Shown: positions 1 through 7,342 of the stretch, piece by piece
How the letters are laid out: each line of letters begins with the position of its first letter
Position numbering within the stretch: position 1 is the first letter of the stretch
NCBI GenBank assembly: GCA_016220045.1
Contig: JACRIP010000343.1
Location: 1 to 19,592 of the forward strand
DNA: 19,592 nt
Source of the DNA: Planctomycetota bacterium
GTDB lineage: Bacteria; Planctomycetota; MHYJ01; WSZJ01; JACPWG01
Reading direction: 5' to 3'
The notes under the pieces: generated by a model
Databases searched by the model: none
Told to the model about the DNA's origin: nothing
What the model saw: the letters and a program-made list of their open reading frames with translations, nothing else
Position numbers and translations under genes: made by a program

Positions 1-970
1 CCGCGGCCGGTGCGGGCGGCGGGACCGTCGCGGTCGGGTCCGGCGCCACGGTCGGCGCGGTCGCTGCGCCCGGACTCGCGCCCGGCGTCGCCGCTTCCGG
101 CACCGCCGGCTTCCCGTGCGGCCGATGCAGGGAGCGCACCATCTTCCAGCCGTGACCCTCGCGCCCCGTGGCGCGGCGGAGCAACAGGTAGCCTCCGATG
201 ATCACGAGCCCAAGCACGAGCGCCATCCACGCCGACATCCAGAAACCCGACAGCTCGCTGCGCGAGACCATGATGTCGCCGATCTTCTCGATTCGGCGCC
301 CGAAAAAAAAGGGCGAAGTCAGGATCTTCCCGCGATCGTTCTCGAAGGTCACGTTGCGCAGGAAGACGCCGGTGATTTCGACGTAGTCGCGCCGCCAGAT
401 CAGGGACTCCGGCGGCTTCTCCAGCATGTCGACGATGTAGCCGCCGCCATCGGTGGTGTTGTAGAGGTAGACGCGATAGATGTCCTGGATCTCCCCGACC
501 GCATGTTCGAGGCGCCGGACCGTCGCGAAGTTGTAGATGCCGCCGACGCGCATGAAGTTGCCGCGGAACTCCTGCGGGCGGGCGACCAGGGCGTCGTAGG
601 CGATGTCCGTGCGCAGGCGGTGCGTGAAGTCCTCGGGCGGGGTGCGCGCGACGAAGCGCAGCAGGTAATCGTACGCGCCGTCCTGGGCCAGCGGGATGCC
701 GTCGGTGAGGTTGTCGAGCTTGCCGTCGAAGGCGACGACGCGTTCCACCGGCTTCGCCGGCTCGGCGGCCGTGGACTGGACTCCCGCGCCGGCCGGTACG
801 CCGGTCCCCGACGGTTTGACCGGCTTCGGGGCCGGGCGCAACAGCCAGACCGCCAGGCAGAAGGCCAGCAGTCCCGCGAAGAGAGCGAGCATCTTCAGCT
901 CGCGGCGGCTGCCGTAGGCGGCCGCGGACTTCATCGCGAGACGCCGCTTGAAGGATTCGGGACTGAGCAT
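1..970 (-). CDS. Two-helix membrane protein of unknown function, cut at the left edge
   Basis: The frame is open from the ATG at 968-970 to the first base of the window, giving 323 residues with no stop, so the C-terminus is missing. GGAG sits about 5 bases before the ATG and supports this start; a second Met at residue 13 is possible. A hydrophobic helix spans about residues 27-45. A Pro/Ala-rich linker to about 78 follows, then a soluble segment (about 80-235). A second helix lies at about 243-264, and then a basic stretch and a low-complexity Pro/Ala/Thr tail. The middle segment has short beta-like stretches ending in Gly (FRGNFMRVGGIY, DYVEITGVF), which could be an OB-like small barrel; that is only an impression. 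It is the last visible gene of the minus-strand cluster, 655 bp after the third ExbD gene, so it may have its own promoter. I do not recognise the family. Confidence 0.8.
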   Translation of the reverse strand, partial: MLSPESFKRRLAMKSAAAYGSRRELKMLALFAGLLAFCLAVWLLRPAPKPVKPSGTGVPAGAGVQSTAAEPAKPVERVVAFDGKLDNLTDGIPLAQDGAYDYLLRFVARTPPEDFTHRLRTDIAYDALVARPQEFRGNFMRVGGIYNFATVRRLEHAVGEIQDIYRVYLYNTTDGGGYIVDMLEKPPESLIWRRDYVEITGVFLRNVTFENDRGKILTSPFFFGRRIEKIGDIMVSRSELSGFWMSAWMALVLGLVIIGGYLLLRRATGREGHGWKMVRSLHRPHGKPAVPEAATPGASPGAATAPTVAPDPTATVPPPAPAA

Positions 971-1139
971 GGGGGCTCCGGGAACGGGAGGAGGGGGCAC
1001 GATTCTACTCCAAGGTTTCGCTGAAGTCCACGATCGACGAGGGCGCGGGTGCAGGTCCCGGAGGGGCGCGTCAACGTAGGGTTCGCACCTGGTGACCTGT
1101 CAACGTCGTTGCTTGGGGTCGTTCGATTCGTGGCCCCTC

Positions 1140-1161
1140 GGGGCGCCTCACGAGGCGCCCC
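1140..1161. repeat. GGGGCG-type hairpin, copy 1
   Basis: Perfect 10-bp arms GGGGCGCCTC (1140-1149) and GAGGCGCCCC (1152-1161) enclose a 2-base loop and are followed by TACG. The outer GGGGCG/CGCCCC ends match other hairpins in this window, while the inner bases differ and still pair. Confidence 0.75.
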
Positions 1162-1180
1162 TACGCGGACCGGAAGATTC

Positions 1181-1214
1181 GATGTTGACAGGACACTAGT
1201 GACCTGTCAACGTC
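1181..1214. repeat. 34-bp near-perfect palindrome centred on CACTAGTG
   Basis: Arms 1181-1192 (GATGTTGACAGG) and 1203-1214 (CCTGTCAACGTC) pair with one wobble position around a central CACTAGTG. The arm word recurs as a half-copy at 1092-1108. It could be an operator or a REP-like palindrome; the sequence does not decide. Confidence 0.6.
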
Positions 1215-1238
1215 GAAACTGCCGGTTGGGACCTTGTA

Positions 1239-1293
1239 GGGGCGGGCCTTGGCCTGTCCCCCGTAGCCGGCGGCGAAGGGGGATGCCCGCCCC
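1239..1293. repeat. GGGGCG-type hairpin, copy 2, with long loop
   Basis: Arms GGGGCGGGC (1239-1247) and GCCCGCCCC (1285-1293) pair perfectly. The 37-base loop contains a C-run (around 1256-1262) and a G-run (around 1278-1282) that could form an inner stem. Confidence 0.6.
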
Positions 1294-1317
1294 GCAGGCC
1301 ACCATGAATGGCCCATC

Positions 1318-1340
1318 GGGGCGACCACAAGGGTCGCCCC
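1318..1340. repeat. GGGGCG-type hairpin, copy 3
   Basis: Arms GGGGCGACC (1318-1326) and GGTCGCCCC (1332-1340) pair perfectly over a 5-base loop and are followed by TACA, much like copy 1. Confidence 0.75.
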
Positions 1341-1416
1341 TACACCCGGCTTGGCACGGCAAGAATCAACGTTGAGGGGACACCAGGCCGCGAGACTCCG
1401 GCGTCCGCGAGCTCGC

Positions 1417-1515
1417 GGCGCAGGCCGGAAGGCCTGCGCCACAAGGGTTGCGAGCGGCTCGAAGGTCGCCGAGGAGGTCAACGGCAATTGTGGTGCAGGC
1501 CTTCCGGCCTGCGCC
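1417..1515. repeat. Inverted pair of 24-bp palindromes with GGAA/TTCC loops
   Basis: The first palindrome (1417-1440) has 10-bp arms GGCGCAGGCC/GGCCTGCGCC and a GGAA loop. The second (1492-1515) is the same element inverted, with a TTCC loop and one G-T pair. Similarity continues a few bases into the flank (CCACAA against TTGTGG). The second copy lies about 110 bp past the stop of the third ExbD gene, so it could end or stabilise that transcript. No T-tract follows it on the minus strand. Confidence 0.7.
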
Positions 1516-1625
1516 GAGGGGCCACGGATCGCTGCCTTTTGCGACCGCCTCTGACGGTGGAACCTCGACCGAGTCCGGCGGCCGCTCGCGCGATCGCACC
1601 GGAATCGCGGGCTTGCCCCGGTAGC

Positions 1626-2102
1626 TCATCTACCGGATGCGGGGATCGCCGCGGCGGGCGCGGCGAACTCGATGCGGTCGAGGCGGGCACGCCGGCACAC
1701 GTCGGTGACGCGCACGACGCCCTGCCACGGCACCTCGGGGTCGGCGTCGATCGTCACCGGCGGGACGCCCACGCCGGCCGCGACCAGATGCTCGCGCCGT
1801 TGGGTCAGCAACGCCTCGAGTTCGCGCACGTCGGCCGCCGGGTGGTCGTTCACGCGGGTCGCGATCGCAGCGCGCTCCGCGTCCCAGCGCACGCCGACGC
1901 GCAGTTCCTCCAGCGTGACCTCGCCGTGTCCTGCCCGCGGGCCGGCCCCCTGCGGGAGCCAGGCGTCGAGTTTCCCTTCGAGCTGCTTGAAGTGGAAGGA
2001 GCAGAGGAAGAAGAGGCAGAGGCAGAAGATGATGTCCACCAGGGGCGTGACGTTCAGGGCCACCGGGTTGTCGCCTTCGTCGGCCATCGTGGCGCCGGCC
2101 AT
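1626..2102 (-). CDS. ExbD/TolR-family proton-channel subunit (third copy)
   Basis: This 158-residue protein is of normal ExbD length. Its cytoplasmic N-terminus leads into one transmembrane helix with the family motif LNVTPLVDIIF, where Asp23 matches the essential membrane Asp of ExbD. A periplasmic domain follows, ending in the usual beta-strand pattern (PVTIDADPEVPWQGVV, then RIEFAAP). Family role: with ExbB/TolQ it forms a proton-driven stator that energises a TonB/TolA-type protein. GGAGG stands 6 bases before the ATG. It is a close paralogue of the gene just upstream: the N-terminal 40 residues are nearly identical, including three Cys in the helix, while the C-terminal half has diverged. 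It is 118 bp downstream of that paralogue with a hairpin between them. ExbD and TolR cannot be told apart from sequence alone. Confidence 0.92.
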   Translation of the reverse strand: MAGATMADEGDNPVALNVTPLVDIIFCLCLFFLCSFHFKQLEGKLDAWLPQGAGPRAGHGEVTLEELRVGVRWDAERAAIATRVNDHPAADVRELEALLTQRREHLVAAGVGVPPVTIDADPEVPWQGVVRVTDVCRRARLDRIEFAAPAAAIPASGR

Positions 2103-2157
2103 GTCGTGCCTCCGCTCTGCTGGGTTGCCCGGTCGAGAGGGTGCGCCCGCCTGGACA

Positions 2158-2188
2158 CAGGGGCGACCCGGATGGCGGGTCGCCCCTG
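2158..2188. terminator. Perfect 12-bp-arm hairpin between ExbD genes 2 and 3
   Basis: Arms CAGGGGCGACCC (2158-2169) and GGGTCGCCCCTG (2177-2188) enclose a 7-base loop. It lies 32 bp beyond the stop of the second ExbD gene. It belongs to the GGGGCG-ended hairpin family. No T-run follows in the transcribed direction, so processing, mRNA stabilisation or partial attenuation is as likely as termination. Confidence 0.5.
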
Positions 2189-2220
2189 CGGTGAATCTTG
2201 TATCCGGTGACGGCGTGTGC

Positions 2221-2706
2221 TCAGCTTCCGGCGCCGACCGATTTCGGGTCGGGCCAGGGGGCCGCGAACTCGATCTTCTCGAGCTTCTGGCGCTTGCACA
2301 GGTTCATCGCCCAGATCACGTCCTTCCACGGGACGTCGGGCCCGGCGTCGATCGAGACCGGCACGTCGGGCTTGCCGGCGCTCTCGAAGTTGGCCTTGCG
2401 CTGCCCGAGCAGCGACTCCAGGTCCGCGTCGCTCGCCGCGTCGCTCTGGTTCACCTTGCGGATCGTGCGGCTCGTGTCCGGATCCCACTTCATCCAGATC
2501 TTGATGTCCTCGAGCTGCACGTTTTGGATGGGGGTGCCGTGGACGCCCTTGTCCTTGGGCAGCCACGAGTCCATCTTGCCTTCGAGCTGCTTGAAGTGGA
2601 AGGAGCAGAGGAAGAAGAGACAGAGGCAGAAGATGATGTCCACCAGGGGGGTGACGTTCAAGGAGACCGGGTTGTCTCCATCGTCGCCCATGGTTGAGCC
2701 GGCCAT
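2221..2706 (-). CDS. ExbD/TolR-family proton-channel subunit (second copy)
   Basis: 161 residues. It has a single N-terminal helix with LNVTPLVDIIF and the conserved membrane Asp (Asp23), then a periplasmic domain ending VPVSIDAGPDVPWKDVI...KIEFAAP, the normal ExbD C-terminal pattern. The expected role is as a stator subunit with the ExbB encoded upstream. AGGAG lies 6 bases before the ATG and fixes the start. The helix carries three Cys (FCLCLFFLCSF), which is unusual for the family as I know it, and the following paralogue shares the block exactly. Over 98 bases (2579-2676 against 1975-2072) the two genes differ at only five positions, whereas their 3' halves differ strongly. Confidence 0.93.
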   Translation of the reverse strand: MAGSTMGDDGDNPVSLNVTPLVDIIFCLCLFFLCSFHFKQLEGKMDSWLPKDKGVHGTPIQNVQLEDIKIWMKWDPDTSRTIRKVNQSDAASDADLESLLGQRKANFESAGKPDVPVSIDAGPDVPWKDVIWAMNLCKRQKLEKIEFAAPWPDPKSVGAGS

Positions 2707-2750
2707 GTCGGTCTCCTACGTCGGCGGTCGGGGGGGAGGGGCGGGCCGGT

Positions 2751-2782
2751 CCCGCGGGTCAGGGAAAAACCTGACCCGCGGG
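2751..2782. terminator. Perfect 13-bp-arm hairpin after the first ExbD gene
   Basis: Arms CCCGCGGGTCAGG (2751-2763) and CCTGACCCGCGGG (2770-2782) enclose the loop GAAAAA on the plus strand. It lies 23 bp past the stop of the first ExbD gene and 44 bp before the ATG of the second. No T-tract follows. It may act as a partial terminator or processing site that adjusts the ratio of the first ExbD and ExbB to ExbDs 2 and 3. The stem is directly seen; the role is inferred. Confidence 0.55.
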
Positions 2783-2805
2783 CGCGGCGGGGCTGTCTTC
2801 TCGGG

Positions 2806-3381
2806 CTATTCCGGCGCCTTGGTCGCGGCGCCGATTTCGATCTTGTAGATGCCGACCTCGGCGCAGGTGTTCATCACGCGCTGCACCACGCCGTAGGGGC
2901 CGGCCTCGTCGCCGCGGATCTGCAGGCGCCGTTCGGAGAGCGTCTTGTTGTTCGGGTCGGGGCGATTGCTCTCGGCTTCCATGAACAGCTTCTCCTTCAT
3001 GGAAAGGCCGTCGCTGTTCGGGCCGGCCGACTTGGTCACGCCGTCGAGCGGGTAGTCGATGCCGCGGATGCCGACCTTCCAGTGCGCCATGTCGCGACAG
3101 ATCTGGCTGCTCGTGCCGCCGGCCTTTTGCAGCGCTTCGTACACCTGGCACTTCGCGCCGCGGGTCTCATGGTAGACGTTGACGGTCGTGCGCTCGTCCG
3201 GGGTGGTGTCTTCCTTGACGCTCGAGACGTCGGCCTCCGGCAGCTTCACGTCCTCCAGCTCGCGGTGACCCATGTCGGCCCCGAGCATGAAAAAGAGCAG
3301 GAGCAGGAACATGATGTCCACCATGGGCACCAGGTTGAGCTGGACGTTTTCGTCGATCGAGGGTCCTTTTTTCGCCGACAT
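2806..3381 (-). CDS. ExbD/TolR-family proton-channel subunit (first copy)
   Basis: 191 residues, somewhat longer than a usual ExbD (about 140). The N-terminal helix has LNLVPMVDIMFLLLLFF with the conserved membrane Asp at residue 22. The C-terminus ends in the family pattern (RRLQIRGDEAGPYGVV, then IYKIEIGA). Extra length sits in the middle of the periplasmic domain (about 60-140), which includes two Cys. The gene starts 9 bp after the ExbB stop, and its ribosome site AGGAG overlaps that TAG stop, so the two are probably translationally coupled and this is likely the main ExbD partner. It is clearly different from the two Cys-rich paralogues downstream. Confidence 0.93.
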   Translation of the reverse strand: MSAKKGPSIDENVQLNLVPMVDIMFLLLLFFMLGADMGHRELEDVKLPEADVSSVKEDTTPDERTTVNVYHETRGAKCQVYEALQKAGGTSSQICRDMAHWKVGIRGIDYPLDGVTKSAGPNSDGLSMKEKLFMEAESNRPDPNNKTLSERRLQIRGDEAGPYGVVQRVMNTCAEVGIYKIEIGAATKAPE

Positions 3382-3390
3382 TGCGCTCTC

Positions 3391-4113
3391 CTAGCCCGCG
3401 TGCTGCGACGTGTGGGCCTTCTTCACCAATTCGAAGGCCACCATGTTGATGCCCAGGGTCGCCTTCATGACCTTGTTCTTGATGAAGAAGAAGACCGTCA
3501 AGAACACGATGGCGGTAAAGAGACCCATCGTCGTGTTGACCAGCGACTCGTACACGCCGACCGCGAGGTCCGCGGGCGTCGGGCTCTTCTTCTTTTCGAT
3601 TTCCTGGAAGGAGCTGACCATCCCGGTGACCGTGCCGAGCAGACCCAGGAGCGGCGCGATGTTGCCGATCAGCGACAGGTAGCTCATCTTGGCGAGCACC
3701 TTGAAGTTCTCTTCCGCCGCCGCCTGCTCCATGCCCTTGATCATGTCTTCGAAGCTCACGCCGGCCATCAGGATGCCGCCGGCGACGACGTTCGAGAGGT
3801 AGCTCTTGTCCGCGTCGCACACCTGCAGCGCCTCGTCCAGCCGGCCCTCTTCCAGCAGCCCTTCCAGCTCGCCGATCACGTCCGGCGGCGCCAGCTTCTC
3901 TTCCTTCAGGTTCACGATGTTCTCGATCGTGAAGGCCATGCCCGCGACCGAGCAGCCGACGATCAGGATGCCGACCACCCCGGTCGCACGGAACAGGTCC
4001 CACCAGGTCTTGTCCCCGCCGTGACCCCCTTCCTCCGCGGCCCAGGCGACCTCGCCGACGAAGAAGAACAACACGAACGTCAAGGCAAGGATCGGAAGAA
4101 TGCGCGATTTCAT
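3391..4113 (-). CDS. ExbB/TolQ/MotA-family proton channel with signal peptide
   Basis: 240 residues from the ATG at 4113, with AAGGAG 11 bases upstream. The frame stays open further upstream to 4284, but that part runs through tandem repeats and is not coding. A hydrophobic, signal-like segment (1-26, ending EVAWAA) is followed by helices at about 43-64, 148-170 and 190-212. The family signature APLLGLLGTVTGMVSSFQ (153-170) and the NTTMGLFTAI helix (193-202) carry the conserved Thr residues of ExbB/TolQ. A cytoplasmic loop lies between helices 1 and 2 (EGLLEEGRLDEALQVC). Expected role: a pentameric inner-membrane channel that, with ExbD, uses the proton gradient to drive a TonB/TolA-like partner. 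Here the best candidate partners are the two toroid proteins of the same cluster. Confidence 0.94.
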   Translation of the reverse strand: MKSRILPILALTFVLFFFVGEVAWAAEEGGHGGDKTWWDLFRATGVVGILIVGCSVAGMAFTIENIVNLKEEKLAPPDVIGELEGLLEEGRLDEALQVCDADKSYLSNVVAGGILMAGVSFEDMIKGMEQAAAEENFKVLAKMSYLSLIGNIAPLLGLLGTVTGMVSSFQEIEKKKSPTPADLAVGVYESLVNTTMGLFTAIVFLTVFFFIKNKVMKATLGINMVAFELVKKAHTSQHAG

Positions 4114-4206
4114 GACGAACCCAGCTCCTTGATGGAAACCCGTGAAACCCCAACGATTCTTCGCGGGCCGTGCCCGCGCCGCAACCAACCTGCTCATTCC
4201 TTCGAG

Positions 4207-4331
4207 TGGGTGATTTGGTGATCGGGTGATTGGGTGATTATTTTCAAGCTGCCCAATCGCCGCGAACCAGCAAACTCCTATCAACTCCTCCGACTCGTAA
4301 TCACCCGATCACACAATCGCCAAATCACCCA
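4207..4331. repeat. Inverted pair of four-unit octamer arrays
   Basis: Four octamers of TGGGTGAT run without a gap from 4207 to 4238: the units at 4207 and 4231 are exact, and those at 4215 and 4223 differ at one base. After 61 bp, four octamers of the reverse complement ATCACCCA run from 4300 to 4331 (1, 1, 2 and 0 differences). The arrays could pair as an imperfect 32-bp stem. They sit in the 270-bp gap between the large TPR gene and the ExbB gene. No promoter is obvious. Confidence 0.8.
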
Positions 4332-4383
4332 ATCGCAGGGCCACAAGCCGCCGCGGCCCCGGCGGCCCAGCGCGCGGCGCCCC

Positions 4384-7326
4384 CTACTTCCCTCCCTGCG
4401 GGACCTTCTTGACGATCAGCTCCTTGATGGCGTCGAACTTGGCCGCCAGGCCGAACTTGTCGTTCTCCCACTTCGGGTTCGCGAGCAGCAGATCCTTCAC
4501 CACCAGGTGGGCGGTCTGGTAATCGCCGCCGCCGTACAGGGCCTGCAGGATGCCCAGCTTCGCCAGCCACCACTGCCGCTGCTCCTTGTCGGAGATCGAC
4601 GGATCGCCGATGTTGCCGAAGATGTTCTGCGCGCGCGCCCACGATTCCTTGCGGGTCGGCGCCAGCTCCAGGTGGATCTGCCCGAGGTCGAGGTAGACGC
4701 CGAGCAGATGCGGCGCCGCGCGCAGCGACTTGTCGTCGATGCGCAACGCCTTCAGCTTCTGCTTCGCGTCGGTGATCTCCTTTTCGAATTTCCCGTCCGC
4801 CAACAGCTTCTCGTACACCTCCGCGCCCTCGCTCCACTTCTTCATGAAGCCGTAGCAGTTCACCATCTTGACGCACACCTTCCACTGGTCGGCGCCCGCG
4901 GCGGCGGCGAACTTGCCGTTCACCATCAGGTCATAGGCCCGGGCCGCGGCGTCGTAGAGGGCGGGGTCGCTGACCTTCGTGACGTCCACTTCCTGGAAGG
5001 AGCTGGTGATCTCGGGGAAGCCGTTGGCGACGTTCGCGACGCGATAGAGCAGGTCGGCGACCGACAGGACCTCTTGCGGCTTCAGGCCCTTCGCGCCCTC
5101 GCTCGAACGCTGCAGCCACACCGAGTAGTAGCGCGCCGCGAGCTTGAGTTCGTCCAGCCCCGCCGGATCCTCCGGTTTCTTGTCCTTGCGCTTCTCTTCG
5201 CCGATGGTGTGGTAGGCGACGGCGACCGAACGGCAGGTCTCGGGCAGGCGCTTGCCGCCCAGGTCCTTCTCGAGCAGCACGTCGAGCAGCTTACGCGCCT
5301 CGTCCGGCTTCTTGGTCTCCAGGTGGCAGGTGATCTTGAGCAGGCTGATGCGGCCCGCGCGCTCCGGCGTCGTGCCGTACTGCTTGTCGAGCGTGTCGAG
5401 CAGGGTCAGGGCTTCCGCGTACTTCTTGTTCGCCTCGTGCATCAGGATCGTGGCCGGCATGAACTGACAGTTGAAGGCGATTTCGCCGAGCTGCTCCTTC
5501 ACCGCGTCATCGGGCGCGTTCTTGGTCGCCTTCTCGACCTCGGCGAGGCACTTCTTGAAGCCGTCCTGCGCCTTGTCGAAGGCCTTCTTGGCATCGTCGG
5601 GCTTCTTCTCGCCGAAGACCCGCTTGCCTTCCTGATACCAGCAATACCCGACCTGGAAGAGGCACTGCACGTAGTAGGCGCCGACCGTCGACGGGACGTT
5701 GGCGAACTGGGCGGCGGCGTCGGTGAACTTGCCCTCCTGGGCGAGCTTTTCGCCGAGGAGGACGGGCGCCATCTTGCCTTCTTCGGTGGCGACGTACTTC
5801 TGCGAGAGGTCGTTCAGGGCTTTCCGGTAGCTGTCCTGGTCGAAGGGGTTGTCGCCGGTGGCCACCATCTTGGAGAAGGCGCGGGCGCAGCCGAGGCAGG
5901 CCTTCGACGCGTAGTCGCCGGTCGGCCATGCGGTGTAGACCTTCTGGTAGAGCGCGGCGGCCTCGTAGGTGCGGTCCTGGCGGTCGAAGGCCGCGGCCAT
6001 GCGATACCAGGCCTTGGCGAGGAGCTTGACCGATTCCGCATCGGTCTTGCTCTTGAGTGCGGTGATGGCCTTACGGAACTCGTCGATCGCCTGGTCGAAC
6101 TTCTCGCGCGACAGCAGGGCATCGGCGCCCTGGAGGACGCGATCGGCGCTGACCTCGACGGTGCCGCCGAGCTTGGAGATGAGGGCCGACGCCATGCTGC
6201 GGATGGCTTCCGGGCCGTCCTTGGTCTTATCGAGGACTTCGGCGATCAGGTCCATGGCGGCCTTGTTGTCCGGGACGAGCATGAAGCCCTTGGCCTTCTC
6301 GAGCATCATGACCCAGCCGAGCGGCTTGTTCTTCCAGGCGGCGCCGAAGGTCTCGAAGAAGTCGTCGACGGTCTTGACCGCGGACTTGCCGTCCTTGAGT
6401 TCGTTGGCCGCCTGGACCTTCTGGTAGAAGGCATTGGTCAGGACCTGGGTGGCGGTGTCGTCGAGCTCGTAGCACTTCTTGGCGTCGTTCCAGTAGAGAT
6501 CGCGGAGCGAGACGGCGGCGTCGAAGCAGGCGAGCGAGTCCTTGGCGCTGGCGAGGGCCTTGTAGACGTTGCCGGCGACCACGCAGGCGTCGTAGTAAAG
6601 GTAGCGGTCCTGGTAGTCGAGGGCGAACTCCATGTAGATCTGCTTGGCCTTCTCGAACTGGCCCTTGCGGCCGGAGTCGCCCTCTTCGAACATCATCCCG
6701 AAGTAGTAGCAGGCACGGAGCATGTTGTAGCGCGCGGTCATGAGCGCGGTGGCGTCCTTCTCCGTCTGCGCGGCGTCCTTCGGGGAGTCCATGCGCTTGG
6801 AGATGGCGCTGATCATCTTCTCGATGTACTGCTGTGCCTGTTTGAAGGCGTCCTGGCCTTCCTTGCGCAGGTCGGCGGCCTGGCCGGCCTTCTCGGGGTT
6901 CTTGAGTTCTTCGTTGATGAAGAGCCCCTTCTGCAGGTAGAGCTCGCCGATCTCGAAGCGGGCTTCTTCGGCCAGTTCGTGGCCGCTGTTGTCGTTGAGG
7001 AACTGTTCGAGCGATTTGATCGCCTTGTTGATCAATTCCATTTTCTTGGCGAGGTCGGTCTCGGTGTTGGCCGTGCTCTTCATGATCTCGGCGCGCACGA
7101 GCTGGACGGCGGCCTTGTCGGCGCCGCTGGCGGTCTTTTCGATCTGGACGCAGACCTCTTCGGCCCAGTCGGAGTAGCCGCGGCGGCCGAGGCCCTTCGC
7201 GAAATCGATCTCCTTCTTGACCGCGCCGCCTTCGGCGTAGGCGCGCGGGGCGGGGGCGACGAAGGCCAGCGCGAGCAGGCCTAGGGTCAGGACCAGCAGG
7301 CGAGCCACCGATTTGCGATCGATCAT
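4384..7326 (-). CDS. Large secreted tetratricopeptide-repeat protein
   Basis: 980 residues from the ATG at 7326, with GGAG 10 bases upstream; an in-frame TTG six codons earlier is less likely. Residues 1-31 look like a signal peptide (basic start, Leu/Val core, end AYA). The rest is a long array of helical hairpins of TPR character, for example around residues 440-490 (WYRMAAAFDRQDRTYEAAAL...YASKACLGCARAF), with no recognisable enzymatic domain. TPR proteins of this kind are protein-binding scaffolds; YbgF and BamD are distant analogues, and the former acts with Tol. Position between toroid protein 1 and ExbB suggests an extracytoplasmic partner of the energised complex, but the partner cannot be named. 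The plus strand also stays open over most of this gene. That is a shadow of its GC-rich codons, since the minus frame has the signal peptide, ribosome site and repeat structure. Confidence 0.88.
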   Translation of the reverse strand: MIDRKSVARLLVLTLGLLALAFVAPAPRAYAEGGAVKKEIDFAKGLGRRGYSDWAEEVCVQIEKTASGADKAAVQLVRAEIMKSTANTETDLAKKMELINKAIKSLEQFLNDNSGHELAEEARFEIGELYLQKGLFINEELKNPEKAGQAADLRKEGQDAFKQAQQYIEKMISAISKRMDSPKDAAQTEKDATALMTARYNMLRACYYFGMMFEEGDSGRKGQFEKAKQIYMEFALDYQDRYLYYDACVVAGNVYKALASAKDSLACFDAAVSLRDLYWNDAKKCYELDDTATQVLTNAFYQKVQAANELKDGKSAVKTVDDFFETFGAAWKNKPLGWVMMLEKAKGFMLVPDNKAAMDLIAEVLDKTKDGPEAIRSMASALISKLGGTVEVSADRVLQGADALLSREKFDQAIDEFRKAITALKSKTDAESVKLLAKAWYRMAAAFDRQDRTYEAAALYQKVYTAWPTGDYASKACLGCARAFSKMVATGDNPFDQDSYRKALNDLSQKYVATEEGKMAPVLLGEKLAQEGKFTDAAAQFANVPSTVGAYYVQCLFQVGYCWYQEGKRVFGEKKPDDAKKAFDKAQDGFKKCLAEVEKATKNAPDDAVKEQLGEIAFNCQFMPATILMHEANKKYAEALTLLDTLDKQYGTTPERAGRISLLKITCHLETKKPDEARKLLDVLLEKDLGGKRLPETCRSVAVAYHTIGEEKRKDKKPEDPAGLDELKLAARYYSVWLQRSSEGAKGLKPQEVLSVADLLYRVANVANGFPEITSSFQEVDVTKVSDPALYDAAARAYDLMVNGKFAAAAGADQWKVCVKMVNCYGFMKKWSEGAEVYEKLLADGKFEKEITDAKQKLKALRIDDKSLRAAPHLLGVYLDLGQIHLELAPTRKESWARAQNIFGNIGDPSISDKEQRQWWLAKLGILQALYGGGDYQTAHLVVKDLLLANPKWENDKFGLAAKFDAIKELIVKKVPQGGK

Positions 7327-7342
7327 CGGAGGGGAGCTCCAC

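Larger units (their letters stand above)
971..1625. other. 655-bp repeat-rich intergenic region
   Basis: No convincing gene is seen here: the open frames overlap, run both ways across palindromes, and lack ribosome sites. The interval holds at least five palindromes (listed separately). It also holds several half-copies of the word GTGACCTGTCAACGTCG: direct at 1092-1108 and 1199-1215, inverted and degenerate at 1180-1196, and a weaker inverted relative near 1366-1385. It separates the third ExbD gene from the left-edge membrane protein gene and could hold a terminator for the former and a promoter for the latter. I could not identify a clear -35/-10 pair. Confidence 0.7.

Noticed and set aside
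4114..4284. 57-residue N-terminal extension of ExbB
   Set aside because: The extension is translated from the octamer arrays and has no ribosome site. The ATG at 4113 starts a proper signal-like segment and has AAGGAG upstream.
4234..7284. Very long plus-strand open frame opposite the large TPR gene
   Set aside because: It has no ribosome site or recognisable domain and is a mirror of GC-rich codons. The minus frame has a signal peptide, ribosome site and TPR pattern. The same reasoning rejects the plus-strand frames over 7567-10797, 11558-12961 and 15054-17066.
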